Assembly: GCA_046590205.1 (NCBI GenBank)
Contig: JBKJTT010000002.1
Coordinates: forward strand, 1-20,308
Length of the DNA stretch: 20,308 nt
From: DATDEW01 sp046590205
GTDB taxonomy: Bacteria; Bacteroidota; Ignavibacteria; Palsa-1295
Direction of reading: 5' to 3'
How positions within the stretch are numbered: the first letter of the stretch is position 1; every line of letters starts with the position of its first letter. A model generated the notes under the pieces. It saw only the letters and a list, made by a program, of their open reading frames with translations, made no database searches and was not told the origin of the DNA. Positions 6,786-14,577 of the stretch are shown piece after piece. A program made the position numbers and the translations under genes.

Positions 6786-7672
6786 GAGTAGCCGCACTTG
6801 ATATTGGTACGAATACCTGTCTGATGCTCATTGGTGAGTTAGATGAATCTGGGCAATTCAATATAATCCGTGATGAACATGCCATCATCCGGCTCGGTGA
6901 GAATGTCGATAAAACGCGAAAGATAACTGATGAAGCATACGAAAGATTATCTTCGACGCTCACTAAGTACAAGTCAATCATCGATGAATTAAAAGTTACC
7001 GACATCGCCGCCTGCGGAACAAGCGCATTACGCGATGCTCTCGACAGAGATGAGATACTCGCAAGAGTTAAGAATGACTTTGATATAAACATCTCGATCA
7101 TTGAAGGGGATAGAGAAGCAGAACTCACCTATCTTGGCGCAACATTTGATCTCTCTGCGGTTGAAGGGGTAACTGCCGTGATCGATATAGGCGGTGGCAG
7201 TACGGAGATAGCTATCGGAAAAAATGGCAAGTATCAATATGGGGAAAGTATTGATATTGGTGCAGTACGATTAACCGAGCAAGGCATCAGTAGCAACGGT
7301 ATCCGAGCTGCATTTGAGGCGACATTTTCAAGGATAGAGATACCTTTGCAAGTAATAGCTGTAGCAGGGACTCCAACCACACTTGCTGCGATGAAGATTG
7401 GGCTTATGGAATTTGACCGAGAGAAGGTCAATCATTGTAAACTCACCTTAGAGGAAGTCAAGGCATACCTTGATATACTCACCTCTCAACCGACATCAAC
7501 TATCTTAGAAATATATCCTGTTATACCACAAGGCCGGGTAGATATACTTCCTGCCGGGGCTACTATTCTTTATGAAGCGATGAAGTTTTTGAAGGTCGAA
7601 AGCGTCAGTGTGTCAACGGGCGGATTGCGTTACGGAATTGCCCTTGACGCTTTAAATACTTTATCAGGATAA
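6782..7672 (+). CDS. ppx: Exopolyphosphatase / pppGpp phosphohydrolase, Ppx/GppA family
   Basis: The start chosen is TTG 6782, giving the family-typical LRVAALDIGTNTCLML at the N-terminus. It shares TTGA with the prmA stop, implying translational coupling. An ATG at 6755 would add nine residues. The actin/ASKHA ATPase fold shows phosphate 1 DIGTNT, then GDREAELTYLGA, phosphate 2 VIDIGGGSTEIAIG, and a late VSTGGLRYGIAL. At about 297 residues it is the short form without the HD domain. The family releases phosphate from polyphosphate or pppGpp; which of the two applies cannot be told here. The 3' end overlaps the converging cysteine desulfurase by nine bases. Confidence 0.93.
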   Translation: MRVAALDIGTNTCLMLIGELDESGQFNIIRDEHAIIRLGENVDKTRKITDEAYERLSSTLTKYKSIIDELKVTDIAACGTSALRDALDRDEILARVKNDFDINISIIEGDREAELTYLGATFDLSAVEGVTAVIDIGGGSTEIAIGKNGKYQYGESIDIGAVRLTEQGISSNGIRAAFEATFSRIEIPLQVIAVAGTPTTLAAMKIGLMEFDREKVNHCKLTLEEVKAYLDILTSQPTSTILEIYPVIPQGRVDILPAGATILYEAMKFLKVESVSVSTGGLRYGIALDALNTLSG

Positions 7673-8821
7673 TATTTTTTGAAGCGTCGCAAGAAAAGCA
7701 TCAAGGTCTTGGGTGCTGTTGTTGTTTGAAAGAGACACACGAATTGATTTCCGAGCTACTTCCTCGCCTTTGCCCATTGCAAGCAAAACATGAGATGGCT
7801 GCAACGCGCCGGATGTACATGCCGAGCCGTTCGAGACAGCAATGCCGTCCAGATCAAACCGAATGATGAGTGCATCACCTTCTACTTTTGCAAGTACTTC
7901 AGGCGTGAATGTGATATTGATGATATTATCAACTGACTTACCACTGGGAGGAGAGTTAATTACTACACCATCGATCTCATTGAGCCGCCGCATTAAATAA
8001 GAATTAAGCAAGTGAACATGTTCTCTTCTTGCTTCCTTCTCTTGCATTACAATCTCCGCTGCTTTCGCAAAACCTACTGCAAGTGCAACTGCTTCCGTCC
8101 CGCCGCGGCGGTTTCTTTCCTGTGCACCGCCATGGAGGAGCGGTTCTATCATTACGGTGCGGCGAACATAAAGGGCACCGATACCTTTCGGACCAGATAT
8201 CTTATGCGCTGAAAGAGAGAGTAGATCAACGCCCCACTCTTTAACATTGATGTCTATCTTGCCGAGTGCTTGAATAGCATCAGTATGAATAAGTGATTGC
8301 GGCGATAATTCTCGAGTGAGCGAAGCAATGTCTTTGATAGGATTAATACTTCCCGTCTCATTATTTACACTCATGACGGAGACAAGAGATGTATTCTTTG
8401 AGAGTGATGAATGAAAGGCATTTGTATCAACGATACCGTCTGAATCAACTCCGATGCGATGTACCTCCACACCAAGCTTCTCGACGAACTCCGCCGGCTC
8501 AAGGACAGCATGATGTTCAACTTGAGAGACAGAAATAGATTGTTCTTTGAAATTTCTACCCGCGATCTGTGCGGCAAAGACTGCTCCTTGTATTGCATGG
8601 TTATTGGCTTCGGTGCCGCCGGAGGTAAAGACTATCTCGCTTTCTTCAGCACCAATACTTGATGCAACAGTTGCTCTTGCATCTTCAAGCGCAATACGCG
8701 CTGATCTGCCGAGTTCGTAGATGCTCGACGCATTGCCAAATCCATCTCGTAGATACGGCTGCATCGCGTCTAAGACACGTTCATCGAGCGGAGTCGTTGC
8801 GCTGTTATCGAGATAGATCAT
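7664..8821 (-). CDS. Cysteine desulfurase, NifS/IscS family
   Basis: The 385-residue PLP enzyme takes sulfur from cysteine for Fe-S cluster or tRNA thiolation. Visible are the start MIYLDNSATTPLDERV, EIVFTSGGTEANNHA, His104 in QVEHHAVLEP, NNETGSINP, HTDAIQALGKI, the PLP lysine Lys207 in LSAHKISGPKG, and RRGGTEAV. The catalytic cysteine is Cys335 in NGSACTSG, on a loop of the short NifS-like type. No iscU or thiI partner is adjacent, so its acceptor is unknown. It lies behind the rpsU terminator and has a short leader with no SD. The last nine bases overlap ppx tail to tail. Confidence 0.95.
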   Translation of the reverse strand: MIYLDNSATTPLDERVLDAMQPYLRDGFGNASSIYELGRSARIALEDARATVASSIGAEESEIVFTSGGTEANNHAIQGAVFAAQIAGRNFKEQSISVSQVEHHAVLEPAEFVEKLGVEVHRIGVDSDGIVDTNAFHSSLSKNTSLVSVMSVNNETGSINPIKDIASLTRELSPQSLIHTDAIQALGKIDINVKEWGVDLLSLSAHKISGPKGIGALYVRRTVMIEPLLHGGAQERNRRGGTEAVALAVGFAKAAEIVMQEKEARREHVHLLNSYLMRRLNEIDGVVINSPPSGKSVDNIINITFTPEVLAKVEGDALIIRFDLDGIAVSNGSACTSGALQPSHVLLAMGKGEEVARKSIRVSLSNNNSTQDLDAFLATLQKILS

Positions 8822-8834
8822 TTGGTTATACTGA

Positions 8835-8867
8835 TAAAAAAAAGCTCATACCAAAGATATGAGCTTA
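8835..8867 (-). terminator. Rho-independent terminator after rpsU
   Basis: On the minus strand AAGCTCATA and TATGAGCTT form a 9-bp stem followed by a run of seven or more Ts. It lies between the rpsU stop (8920) and the cysteine desulfurase start (8821), so it separates the two transcription units. Confidence 0.88.
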
Positions 8868-8919
8868 TAACCGGTCGCAGCGAACTGCGACACAATTGAC
8901 GTAGAGGAGTACCGAGATA

Positions 8920-9114
8920 TTATCCCTGCTCTTCTTGGATGCGTAGCTGACGGCGCGATGCGCGCTGGAGCATCATCTTGTTCTTAATAGACGGCTTTTC
9001 GTAAGCTGTACGTCTGCGGAACTCACGCAATATACCTGCACGCTCATATTTCTTCTTGAAGCGGCGCAGTGCGCGATCGATCGGCTCTCCCTCTTGTACG
9101 ATTATTCCTACCAC
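8920..9114 (-). CDS. rpsU: 30S ribosomal protein bS21
   Basis: The 64-residue basic protein matches bS21: VGIIVQEGEPIDRALRRFKKKYERAG, then LREFRRRTAYEKPS and a run of Lys/Arg. bS21 sits by the anti-SD end of 16S rRNA and helps initiation. The start is GTG 9114. The gene carries the only strong SD in the window, AAGGAGGG at 9125-9132. In Bacteroidota, where the anti-SD is hidden by ribosomal proteins including bS21, rpsU is known to keep a strong SD and to be autoregulated through it. It is the second gene of a unit, 42 bases after a zinc-ribbon protein, and is followed by a terminator. Confidence 0.97.
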   Translation of the reverse strand: MVGIIVQEGEPIDRALRRFKKKYERAGILREFRRRTAYEKPSIKNKMMLQRASRRQLRIQEEQG

Positions 9115-9124
9115 GAGTATTTAT

Positions 9125-9132
9125 CCCTCCTT
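9125..9132 (-). promoter_or_regulatory. Strong Shine-Dalgarno of rpsU
   Basis: AAGGAGGG lies about ten bases before the GTG start. Just 5' of it the message reads AUCACCUUU (9134-9142), similar to the 3' tail of 16S rRNA, whose CCU could fold onto AGG of the SD around a UUGA loop. No other gene in the window has comparable complementarity. Confidence 0.85.
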
Positions 9133-9156
9133 CAAAGGTGATTGTTGTTGAAAAAA

Positions 9157-9648
9157 TTAAACCGTAAAATTCTCTAAAAGTTTTTTCTCGCCTGTCTTAT
9201 CAAAATGGATGATAATTGCGTGACGGCCTGAGCCGGTTACTTCTTTGGACATCACTGTCCCGATGTCATCCCAATCCTTATGATAGACCGCTTCGCCGAT
9301 AGCGTAAATACGCTGGGGCGTATAAAGCGTACACTCTGATGCTGACATCCCGACATGCGACTTCGGCTTGTCATCAAGCATCGCCGTTAAGTTGACGAGC
9401 ATCGTGTTATGACACTTCGTACAGCGAACCCAGAGGTTATCTGTCTTGCGTTCTCCGGTGATTGGATCAATCGGCTGCGGCTCTTCGCCTGCTGCCTGTG
9501 TCAATGCCTCACCTACGATCTCCTTGCGTGCCGTCTTTGTACAATCGGAGCAGAGGATAAGCCCTGTAATATATTTCATCCGACGGCGCGTTCTGCCGCG
9601 GGTCGTACGTTTTGCTTTGGTCTCTGTTGCTGCTTTTGCCACTGCCAT
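9157..9648 (-). CDS. Zinc-ribbon / SH3-like barrel protein of unknown function, upstream of rpsU
   Basis: I do not recognise a named family. The 163-residue protein starts at ATG 9648, with GGAG directly before it and a TTG two codons upstream. An Arg/Lys-rich N-terminus (TTRGRTRRRMKY) is followed by two CxxC pairs, Cys33/36 (LCSDC) and Cys76/79 (RCTKC), likely binding one zinc. The C-terminal 50 residues (YAIGEAVYHKDWDDIGTV, then HAIIIHFDKTGEKKLLENF) look like a small beta barrel of the CarD/Tudor-like kind. A basic tail, zinc ribbon and barrel suggest binding to nucleic acid or RNA polymerase. Being in one unit with rpsU it may act in translation or transcription. It has the best promoter in the window. 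Confidence 0.8.
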   Translation of the reverse strand: MAVAKAATETKAKRTTRGRTRRRMKYITGLILCSDCTKTARKEIVGEALTQAAGEEPQPIDPITGERKTDNLWVRCTKCHNTMLVNLTAMLDDKPKSHVGMSASECTLYTPQRIYAIGEAVYHKDWDDIGTVMSKEVTGSGRHAIIIHFDKTGEKKLLENFTV

Positions 9649-9707
9649 CTCCAAAATTGTTTATATTTGTTCTCCGAACTTTGCGGCTTCTCGCCGAAAA
9701 TGACCTG

Positions 9708-9758
9708 TTTTCCACAAAAAACGGGAAAAGATGTCATTGCCCAGCGGTTTTATCCACA
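9708..9758 (+). promoter_or_regulatory. Pair of DnaA-box sequences
   Basis: TTTTCCACA (9708-9716) and TTATCCACA (9750-9758) both fit TTWTNCACA. They are in the same orientation and 42 bases apart, four helical turns, so they face the same side of DNA. They lie in the leader just downstream of the expected start of the zinc-ribbon/rpsU transcript. DnaA could regulate this promoter; an origin is less likely since dnaA is absent here. Confidence 0.5.
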
Positions 9759-9769
9759 AGCGAAGACTA

Positions 9770-9799
9770 CAAATATACGAAGAAATTTCCCTTAACCAA
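9770..9799 (-). promoter_or_regulatory. Bacteroidota-type promoter for the zinc-ribbon-rpsU unit
   Basis: On the minus strand TTG (9797-9799), a 19-base spacer and TATATTTG (9770-9777) give a full match to the Bacteroidota housekeeping pattern. The transcript would begin near 9764, leaving a leader of about 115 bases before the ATG at 9648. Confidence 0.75.
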
Positions 9800-9854
9800 C
9801 TGAAAACAGTAAAAATGGCGTTTTCGTGCCGGGAAAAGGAATATTTGAAATGAC

Positions 9855-10868
9855 CTATGGGTAAGGGTACTTTGTCCTCATAATTCTGGATGCCTTAACA
9901 AACATTAAGGAAAACCCAGGAAAGTATTCGTAATAGACATACTCATTTTCCCACTCCCAACACCTATTTACAATGTCCTGGTGCATAGTTGTGTCCTTTC
10001 GACATTCTGTAGAGGGACCAAAGGTTTTCTCTAAAAGTTGTACGCAAGATTCCAAAACGTTAGAATTGACTTCCAACGACCAACCGTAAAGCACACTTTT
10101 ATCGTTAGGGTCAAAAAGATAAAAGGATGTCAAAGCAGGAATTCCAAAAATCGTATCCTTAATACTTACTCTCCTGTACATACTATCAAACGCCCATTCA
10201 AGAGTGCTACCATATAGCATTTCTTTATTCTCTAGTATCGTACTCGCATTAATCTTTTTCAAGTCAGATAGTTTCTGATATAGACGCTCTCTAATGTTCA
10301 TGGTGTCTAGCATTACAGAACGACATTGATAATCATAGTTAGCTCTGTCAAGAGGCGCGACAGAACCTTTAGTAATATTTATAGATTTATTGGCAGCTAA
10401 ATACCGAATTGTAATACCATCTTTCTTCCAATAAATGATCTCTTCTCCATTACAATTTATAGCTTCTGGTTTGCCAAGTTTTTCGCTAAATTTAGTGCGT
10501 AATAATTCAAAATCTCTGTTATATCCGTGTCGCATTATGCCAATGTCATGCATCTCAAACTCGTCAATCCACATAGCAACACTATCCATATACCAATCAT
10601 ATCTAGCCACTTTACCTCGAACGGAGTGTACAGCTAATACACCGTTTAAGCCATATACCTGCACTGGTGCAAATCGAATTACCTTTTCATTTTCTCTTCT
10701 CTCTCTCAAAAAATAGTTTGTATCAGTGGCATAGTATTTTTTTTTAAGTTTTTGTAGTACTTCCTTGTCTGTTTGGTAGATATGCAGGTCATCGAAGAAA
10801 GTATTAGTTGCTGACTTCACACTGCCATTGCAGATAATAAAAAAGAGAAGGGAAAATAATCTAGCCAT
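9855..10868 (-). CDS. Exported protein of unknown function with apparent internal duplication
   Basis: I do not recognise the 337-residue product. It begins with a signal peptide (MARLFSLLFFIICNGSVKSA), so it is periplasmic or surface-located. The two halves look related. Residues about 66-165 (QVYGLNGVLAVHSVRG, then LLRTKFSEKLGKPEAI, EEIIYWKKDGITIRYL) and about 238-330 (TIFGIPALTSFYLFDP, then LLEKTFGPSTEC, NRCWEWENEYVYYEY) share an order of beta strand, helix ending KxFGxP-like, and an aromatic W-rich strand. This hints at two copies of one small alpha/beta domain. The gene is clearly more AT-rich than its neighbours, suggesting an accessory or recently gained gene. It has no obvious operon partner. 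Confidence 0.8.
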   Translation of the reverse strand: MARLFSLLFFIICNGSVKSATNTFFDDLHIYQTDKEVLQKLKKKYYATDTNYFLRERRENEKVIRFAPVQVYGLNGVLAVHSVRGKVARYDWYMDSVAMWIDEFEMHDIGIMRHGYNRDFELLRTKFSEKLGKPEAINCNGEEIIYWKKDGITIRYLAANKSINITKGSVAPLDRANYDYQCRSVMLDTMNIRERLYQKLSDLKKINASTILENKEMLYGSTLEWAFDSMYRRVSIKDTIFGIPALTSFYLFDPNDKSVLYGWSLEVNSNVLESCVQLLEKTFGPSTECRKDTTMHQDIVNRCWEWENEYVYYEYFPGFSLMFVKASRIMRTKYPYP

Positions 10869-10897
10869 AAAATCTTCTATCGTCGATTAATTATCTA

Positions 10898-10905
10898 CAA
10901 AAATA
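10898..10905 (-). promoter_or_regulatory. Possible -7 box for the exported unknown protein
   Basis: TATTTTTG on the minus strand fits TAnnTTTG about 30 bases before the ATG at 10868. A TTG at the right distance is not seen, so support is modest. Confidence 0.35.
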
Positions 10906-10942
10906 GTACAAAACCATCAAATGTCTTTATTGGGAAATAAAT

Positions 10943-11764
10943 TTAGCTCCCCCAATCCCTTGGGTAGCGGAAATCGGTGTTGATGGTGCGGTTGCTAAGT
11001 TTTGCGATAACAGGTGGGAGGCGTTTGAACTGGGTGCGTATCACCATCTTCTGAATGCGTTTGATATATTCGGGGTCGTATCCGCGCTTTATGAGTTCTT
11101 CGTTAGACTCGCGCTGATCAATCATGTAATAAAGGAGCAGGTCAACGTCGCGATAGCTGATTCCCATTTCCTGTTCGTCGGTTTGTCCCGTCCATAGATC
11201 TGCACTCGGAGCTTTCTCTAAAATACTTTTTGGTACACCGACTGCTTCGCTTAATTGCCAGACCTGCGTCTTGTAAAGATCGCCTATCGGATTCAACGCA
11301 CTTGCATTATCACCGAACTGTGTCGTGTAGCCGAGCAATGCTTCGGTCTTATTCGATGTCCCGAGAACAAGCGCGCTAAGTTTTGCGGAGCGGTCATAAA
11401 GAACGATCATTCGCTGCCGCGCCATGACATTGCCGCGTCGGAGATTTGTCATGTCGGGATTCGCCGCAAAGTACGGCTCGCACATCGGAGTTATCTCAAC
11501 TACTTCATGTGAGACACCGAGGTCTTCGACTACCTTCATTGCATCGGATAGTGAATCGGGACTTGAAGTTATATATGGCATCAAAACACAGTGGACATTC
11601 TCTGCGCCGATAGCACGGGCTGCGAGGTAGGTTGAGAGAGCGGAGTCCACACCGCCGGAAAGACCAATAACAGCTTTCCCAAATCCGACACGCCCAAGCT
11701 CATCACGTAGGAATATCTCAAGTACTTTGAGAGTTTGTGGGATGTTGAGGTGTAGTGGATTCAC
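10943..11764 (-). CDS. nadE: NAD+ synthase, ammonia-dependent type
   Basis: NadE makes NAD+ from nicotinic acid adenine dinucleotide, ATP and ammonia. The 273-residue length fits the form without a glutaminase domain. The pyrophosphatase P-loop SGGVDS is at residues 36-41. Further family blocks are RQRMIVLYDRSAKLSALVLGTSNKTEALLGY in two parts, then TQFGDNASALNPIGDLYKTQVWQL and PSADLWTGQTDEQEMG. The start is GTG 11764, seven bases after the aminotransferase stop. It is the last gene of the eight-gene hrcA operon. A weak AT-only hairpin downstream does not qualify as a clear terminator. Confidence 0.95.
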   Translation of the reverse strand: MNPLHLNIPQTLKVLEIFLRDELGRVGFGKAVIGLSGGVDSALSTYLAARAIGAENVHCVLMPYITSSPDSLSDAMKVVEDLGVSHEVVEITPMCEPYFAANPDMTNLRRGNVMARQRMIVLYDRSAKLSALVLGTSNKTEALLGYTTQFGDNASALNPIGDLYKTQVWQLSEAVGVPKSILEKAPSADLWTGQTDEQEMGISYRDVDLLLYYMIDQRESNEELIKRGYDPEYIKRIQKMVIRTQFKRLPPVIAKLSNRTINTDFRYPRDWGS

Positions 11765-11770
11765 AGGATA

Positions 11771-12985
11771 TTATGATAATGATGCAAGTCCCCTCTTGAG
11801 TCGCTCGACGCCTTCACGAATATCATCCTTCGATGCTGCGAAGGAGAGTCGGACGTAACTGCTATCACCAAAACTTGTACCCGATACAAGCGCAATGCCA
11901 AATGTCTCTAAGAGCATGACGCAAAGCTCGTCTGCTGTATGAACTATCGTGCCATCAGGCATTGACTTGCCGAGATAGTATGATACATTGAAGAACACAT
12001 AGAACGCGCCTTCAGCTTTTGTGAAGGAGATTTGCGGTACAGTTTGCATGAGTTCTGTCACAAGGTCGCGACGCTCCTCGAATGCCTTGCGCATCATCTC
12101 CACAGAATCCTGCGGACCGGTCAATGCTTCCATCGCAGCGCGCTGGCTTATCGCCGATGGATGCGACACTGCCTGGCTTTGCAAACGAGCCATCGCATAG
12201 ATCGCCCACTTTGGCCCTGTAGCAAAACCTAAACGCCAACCCGTCATGGCATACGCCTTCGAGAGACCATTGACAGTGATAACTTGATCAGCAATTTCTG
12301 CTACCGAGCCGAGCGAAAAATGTTTGACGCCGTCAAACGTAAGCTTCTCGTAAAGCTCATCAACCAACACAAGAATACCCGACTCTTTAATGATAGGAAC
12401 AAGCGCACGAAGTTCTTCTTCGGTATAAACAACACTCGTGGGGTTGACAGGTGTATTGAGCATCAGCATACGCGAACGGTCGGTTATCGCATCAGCCAAC
12501 TTTTGCGGCGTAAGTTTCCAGTTCTCTTCTTGCGTTGTCTCGATGATAACAGGTGTTGCCTCCGAGATAGATGCGATCGCTGAATAGCTTGCCCAAAACG
12601 GAGATGGCATAATTATCTCATCGCCTGTTTCGCAAAGCGTTATGAGTGCATTGCCAAGCGCATGTTTACCCCCTGAAGTAATGATGACTCTATCGGCAGC
12701 ACTATCAATGCCATTATCTCGCATGAACTTCTCTGCTACTATAGCGCGAAGCTCGGGCATACCATTAGCGGCAGTATATTTTGTAAAGTTCTCGGTGATG
12801 GCTTTGATGCCTGCCTGCTTAACGTTCTCCGGTGTCGGGAAATCAGGTTCGCCTGTCGAGAGCGAAACAATAGAGCGGCCCTGCTTGCGAAGTTCTTGTG
12901 CACGAGCTGCGATAAGCAGCGTCGGTGAATCTTCGCAATGCTCCATACGAGCGGCTACTCTTTCAATAGATGTTTCTATCATCAT
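11771..12985 (-). CDS. Class I aminotransferase, aspartate aminotransferase type
   Basis: This PLP enzyme of 404 residues resembles the Thermus-type aspartate/prephenate aminotransferases (class I, subgroup I-gamma). SLSTGEPDFPTPENV, KYTAANGMPELR, TSGGKHAL, the cofactor-contacting Asp209 and Tyr212 in VDELYE, and the PLP lysine Lys243 in NGLSKAYAMTGWRLG are all present. The usual NSPxNPTG reads NTPVNPTS (177-184), with Ser replacing the last Gly, a mild variation. Substrate is probably aspartate/2-oxoglutarate; prephenate activity cannot be excluded. The ATG at 12985 (or the next codon) is five bases after coaD. Aspartate could feed NAD synthesis, matching nadE downstream, but this link is inference. 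Confidence 0.92.
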   Translation of the reverse strand: MMIETSIERVAARMEHCEDSPTLLIAARAQELRKQGRSIVSLSTGEPDFPTPENVKQAGIKAITENFTKYTAANGMPELRAIVAEKFMRDNGIDSAADRVIITSGGKHALGNALITLCETGDEIIMPSPFWASYSAIASISEATPVIIETTQEENWKLTPQKLADAITDRSRMLMLNTPVNPTSVVYTEEELRALVPIIKESGILVLVDELYEKLTFDGVKHFSLGSVAEIADQVITVNGLSKAYAMTGWRLGFATGPKWAIYAMARLQSQAVSHPSAISQRAAMEALTGPQDSVEMMRKAFEERRDLVTELMQTVPQISFTKAEGAFYVFFNVSYYLGKSMPDGTIVHTADELCVMLLETFGIALVSGTSFGDSSYVRLSFAASKDDIREGVERLKRGLASLS

Positions 12986-12990
12986 TCTTC

Positions 12991-13479
12991 TTACGATTTA
13001 TTGTTGAGCGCATCTACGACGCACTTGGGTACAAAGCTCGTGATATCACCGTTATACTTAGCGAGTTCACGAACGATGGTCGAGTTGAGATACGTATAGC
13101 GTTCATGCGGCATCAAAAAGACAGTTGTAATGTCGCTAAGCTTGCGGTTCATAAGTGCCATCTGAAATTCATACTCAAAATCCGAAAGCGCACGAAGCCC
13201 ACGAACTATCGCCGTTGCACTTTTTGCTTTTGCATAGTCAACAAGTAAGCCCGTGAAATTCTCTACCGTGATATTGTTCTGGTTCGGAAGGACCTCGGCT
13301 ATTGCCTGCTTTACAGTATCTCGACGTTCTTGTTCAGAAAAAAGCGGTGACTTCCCACTTGCTGTCGATACTGCGACCACTACCTCGTCAAATGTCTCAG
13401 CGGCACGAGCGAGAACGTCAAGATGCCCAAATGTAATTGGGTCGAACGTCCCTGGGTATATTGCTCGGCGAATTGCCAT
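12991..13479 (-). CDS. coaD: Phosphopantetheine adenylyltransferase
   Basis: CoaD catalyses the penultimate step of coenzyme A synthesis, joining AMP from ATP to 4'-phosphopantetheine. The 162-residue size is standard. AIYPGTFDPITFGHLD carries the TxGH-like nucleotidyltransferase motif (His19). VRGLRALSDFEYEFQMALMNRKL and the late LNSTIVRELAKYNGDITSFVP are diagnostic of the family. The ATG overlaps the rsmD stop in TAATG, implying coupled translation; the rsmD-coaD pair is a common arrangement in bacteria. Confidence 0.97.
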   Translation of the reverse strand: MAIRRAIYPGTFDPITFGHLDVLARAAETFDEVVVAVSTASGKSPLFSEQERRDTVKQAIAEVLPNQNNITVENFTGLLVDYAKAKSATAIVRGLRALSDFEYEFQMALMNRKLSDITTVFLMPHERYTYLNSTIVRELAKYNGDITSFVPKCVVDALNNKS

Positions 13480-14039
13480 TAACCGGTTGCTGGTTTTCTT
13501 TTGAGTAGTGTAAACTGCGCCTCACCGACCGTAACTTCTCTCAATATAGCCACTTGCGGTGGCGCAATTACAGAGCTTCCGGCGCGATGCTCGCATATAA
13601 CAATTGAATCCGGCAATAAAAGCCCTGACGAAAAGAGAATCTCCGGCAGTGTTTTTAAGGTTTTGTCATCATCATACGGAGGGTCTGCGAAAATGAGATT
13701 ATACGCTCCTGATGCGCGTGAAAGCCATTTATAGACATCTAATTTTACTACTGAGACAACCGATTCTGCCTCAAAGGCATTGATATTCGCTGTAATTGCT
13801 TCAAGCGCATTCCTATCATTCTCAACAAATGTTATGTGGCTTGCACCTCTACTTAATGCCTCAAACCCAAACGCGCCGGAGCCGGCAAAAAGATCAAGAA
13901 CACTTACTCCTTCAAGATCAAAGTTATGAGAGAGGATATTAAAAAGCGACTCACGTGCGCGGTCAGTCGTCGGACGGGTCGCGTCACCTTTGGGAGTGAT
14001 GATTGTTCGTGAGCGATATGTACCTGCTATGATTCGCAC
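13479..14039 (-). CDS. rsmD: 16S rRNA (guanine966-N2)-methyltransferase RsmD
   Basis: The 186-residue SAM-dependent enzyme methylates G966 of 16S rRNA in 30S subunits. MRIIAGTYRSR, then RPTTDRARESLFNIL, the SAM motif VLDLFAGSGAFGFEALSRGA (48-67) and the catalytic DPPY at residues 119-122 define it. It starts with GTG 14039 immediately after the comEA stop, with no gap, and its stop overlaps the coaD start. No SD is seen. Confidence 0.96.
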   Translation of the reverse strand: MRIIAGTYRSRTIITPKGDATRPTTDRARESLFNILSHNFDLEGVSVLDLFAGSGAFGFEALSRGASHITFVENDRNALEAITANINAFEAESVVSVVKLDVYKWLSRASGAYNLIFADPPYDDDKTLKTLPEILFSSGLLLPDSIVICEHRAGSSVIAPPQVAILREVTVGEAQFTLLKRKPATG

Positions 14040-14573
14040 TTAATTGAGCTTCAAATACGGCTTCATCTTTTCAAATTTCTTTTCTCCGATACCTTCAACA
14101 TTCATAAGTTCTTCAAGCTGACGGAAGCTGCCACGCTTGGAGCGGTATGAAAGAATCCTATCTGACATCACTTCACCGACACCGGGCAATCTCATTAACT
14201 CTTGCTTTGATCCTATATTAACTGAAATAGATGATGGTTCTAATCCTTCTGTCTTGGAGCTTTTACGTGGTGTTGGCTCATTTGTATCTGATGGGTTTGG
14301 CGGTGCCCAAAACTTAAGCGAGTCTTCGGGAATACGTGCGGCACTCAATGCCTGAAAGATACTGTCTTGTGCTCGTTGGTTGGCAACGTACGAATTCGGT
14401 GCGACGGGCGGAACAAGGACATACCATAATTCCTTTCCGCCGCGATAGAGTAACACCACAAATCCTATGCCAAGAAAAAGCAATACTGCTTTATACTCCT
14501 TTGGCGTCAGGAGCTTGAGCGCAATGTCATCGGCTTTGGTCTTGATGCGTGAGATGAACTCCGCGAGCGTCAT
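14040..14573 (-). CDS. ComEA-like membrane-anchored helix-hairpin-helix protein
   Basis: The 177-residue protein has one membrane segment near residues 28-43 (AVLLFLGIGFVVLLY), a polar linker rich in Pro, Ser and Thr (about 95-115), and a C-terminal double helix-hairpin-helix domain. The domain shows INIGSKQELMRLPGVGEVMSDRI-type spacing in the form VNIGSKQELM, LPGVGEVMSDRI, GSFRQLEELMNVEGIGEKKFEKMKPY. This architecture matches ComEA, the periplasmic DNA receptor for natural transformation. In Bacteroidota, proteins like this may also have other DNA-binding roles. It lies four bases after dnaJ and abuts rsmD, an unusual setting for a competence gene. Confidence 0.85.
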   Translation of the reverse strand: MTLAEFISRIKTKADDIALKLLTPKEYKAVLLFLGIGFVVLLYRGGKELWYVLVPPVAPNSYVANQRAQDSIFQALSAARIPEDSLKFWAPPNPSDTNEPTPRKSSKTEGLEPSSISVNIGSKQELMRLPGVGEVMSDRILSYRSKRGSFRQLEELMNVEGIGEKKFEKMKPYLKLN

Positions 14574-14577
14574 TTTT

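Noticed and set aside
10920..10945. Terminator after nadE
   Set aside because: TTTATT-GGGA-AATAAA is an A/T-only stem with no adequate T run.
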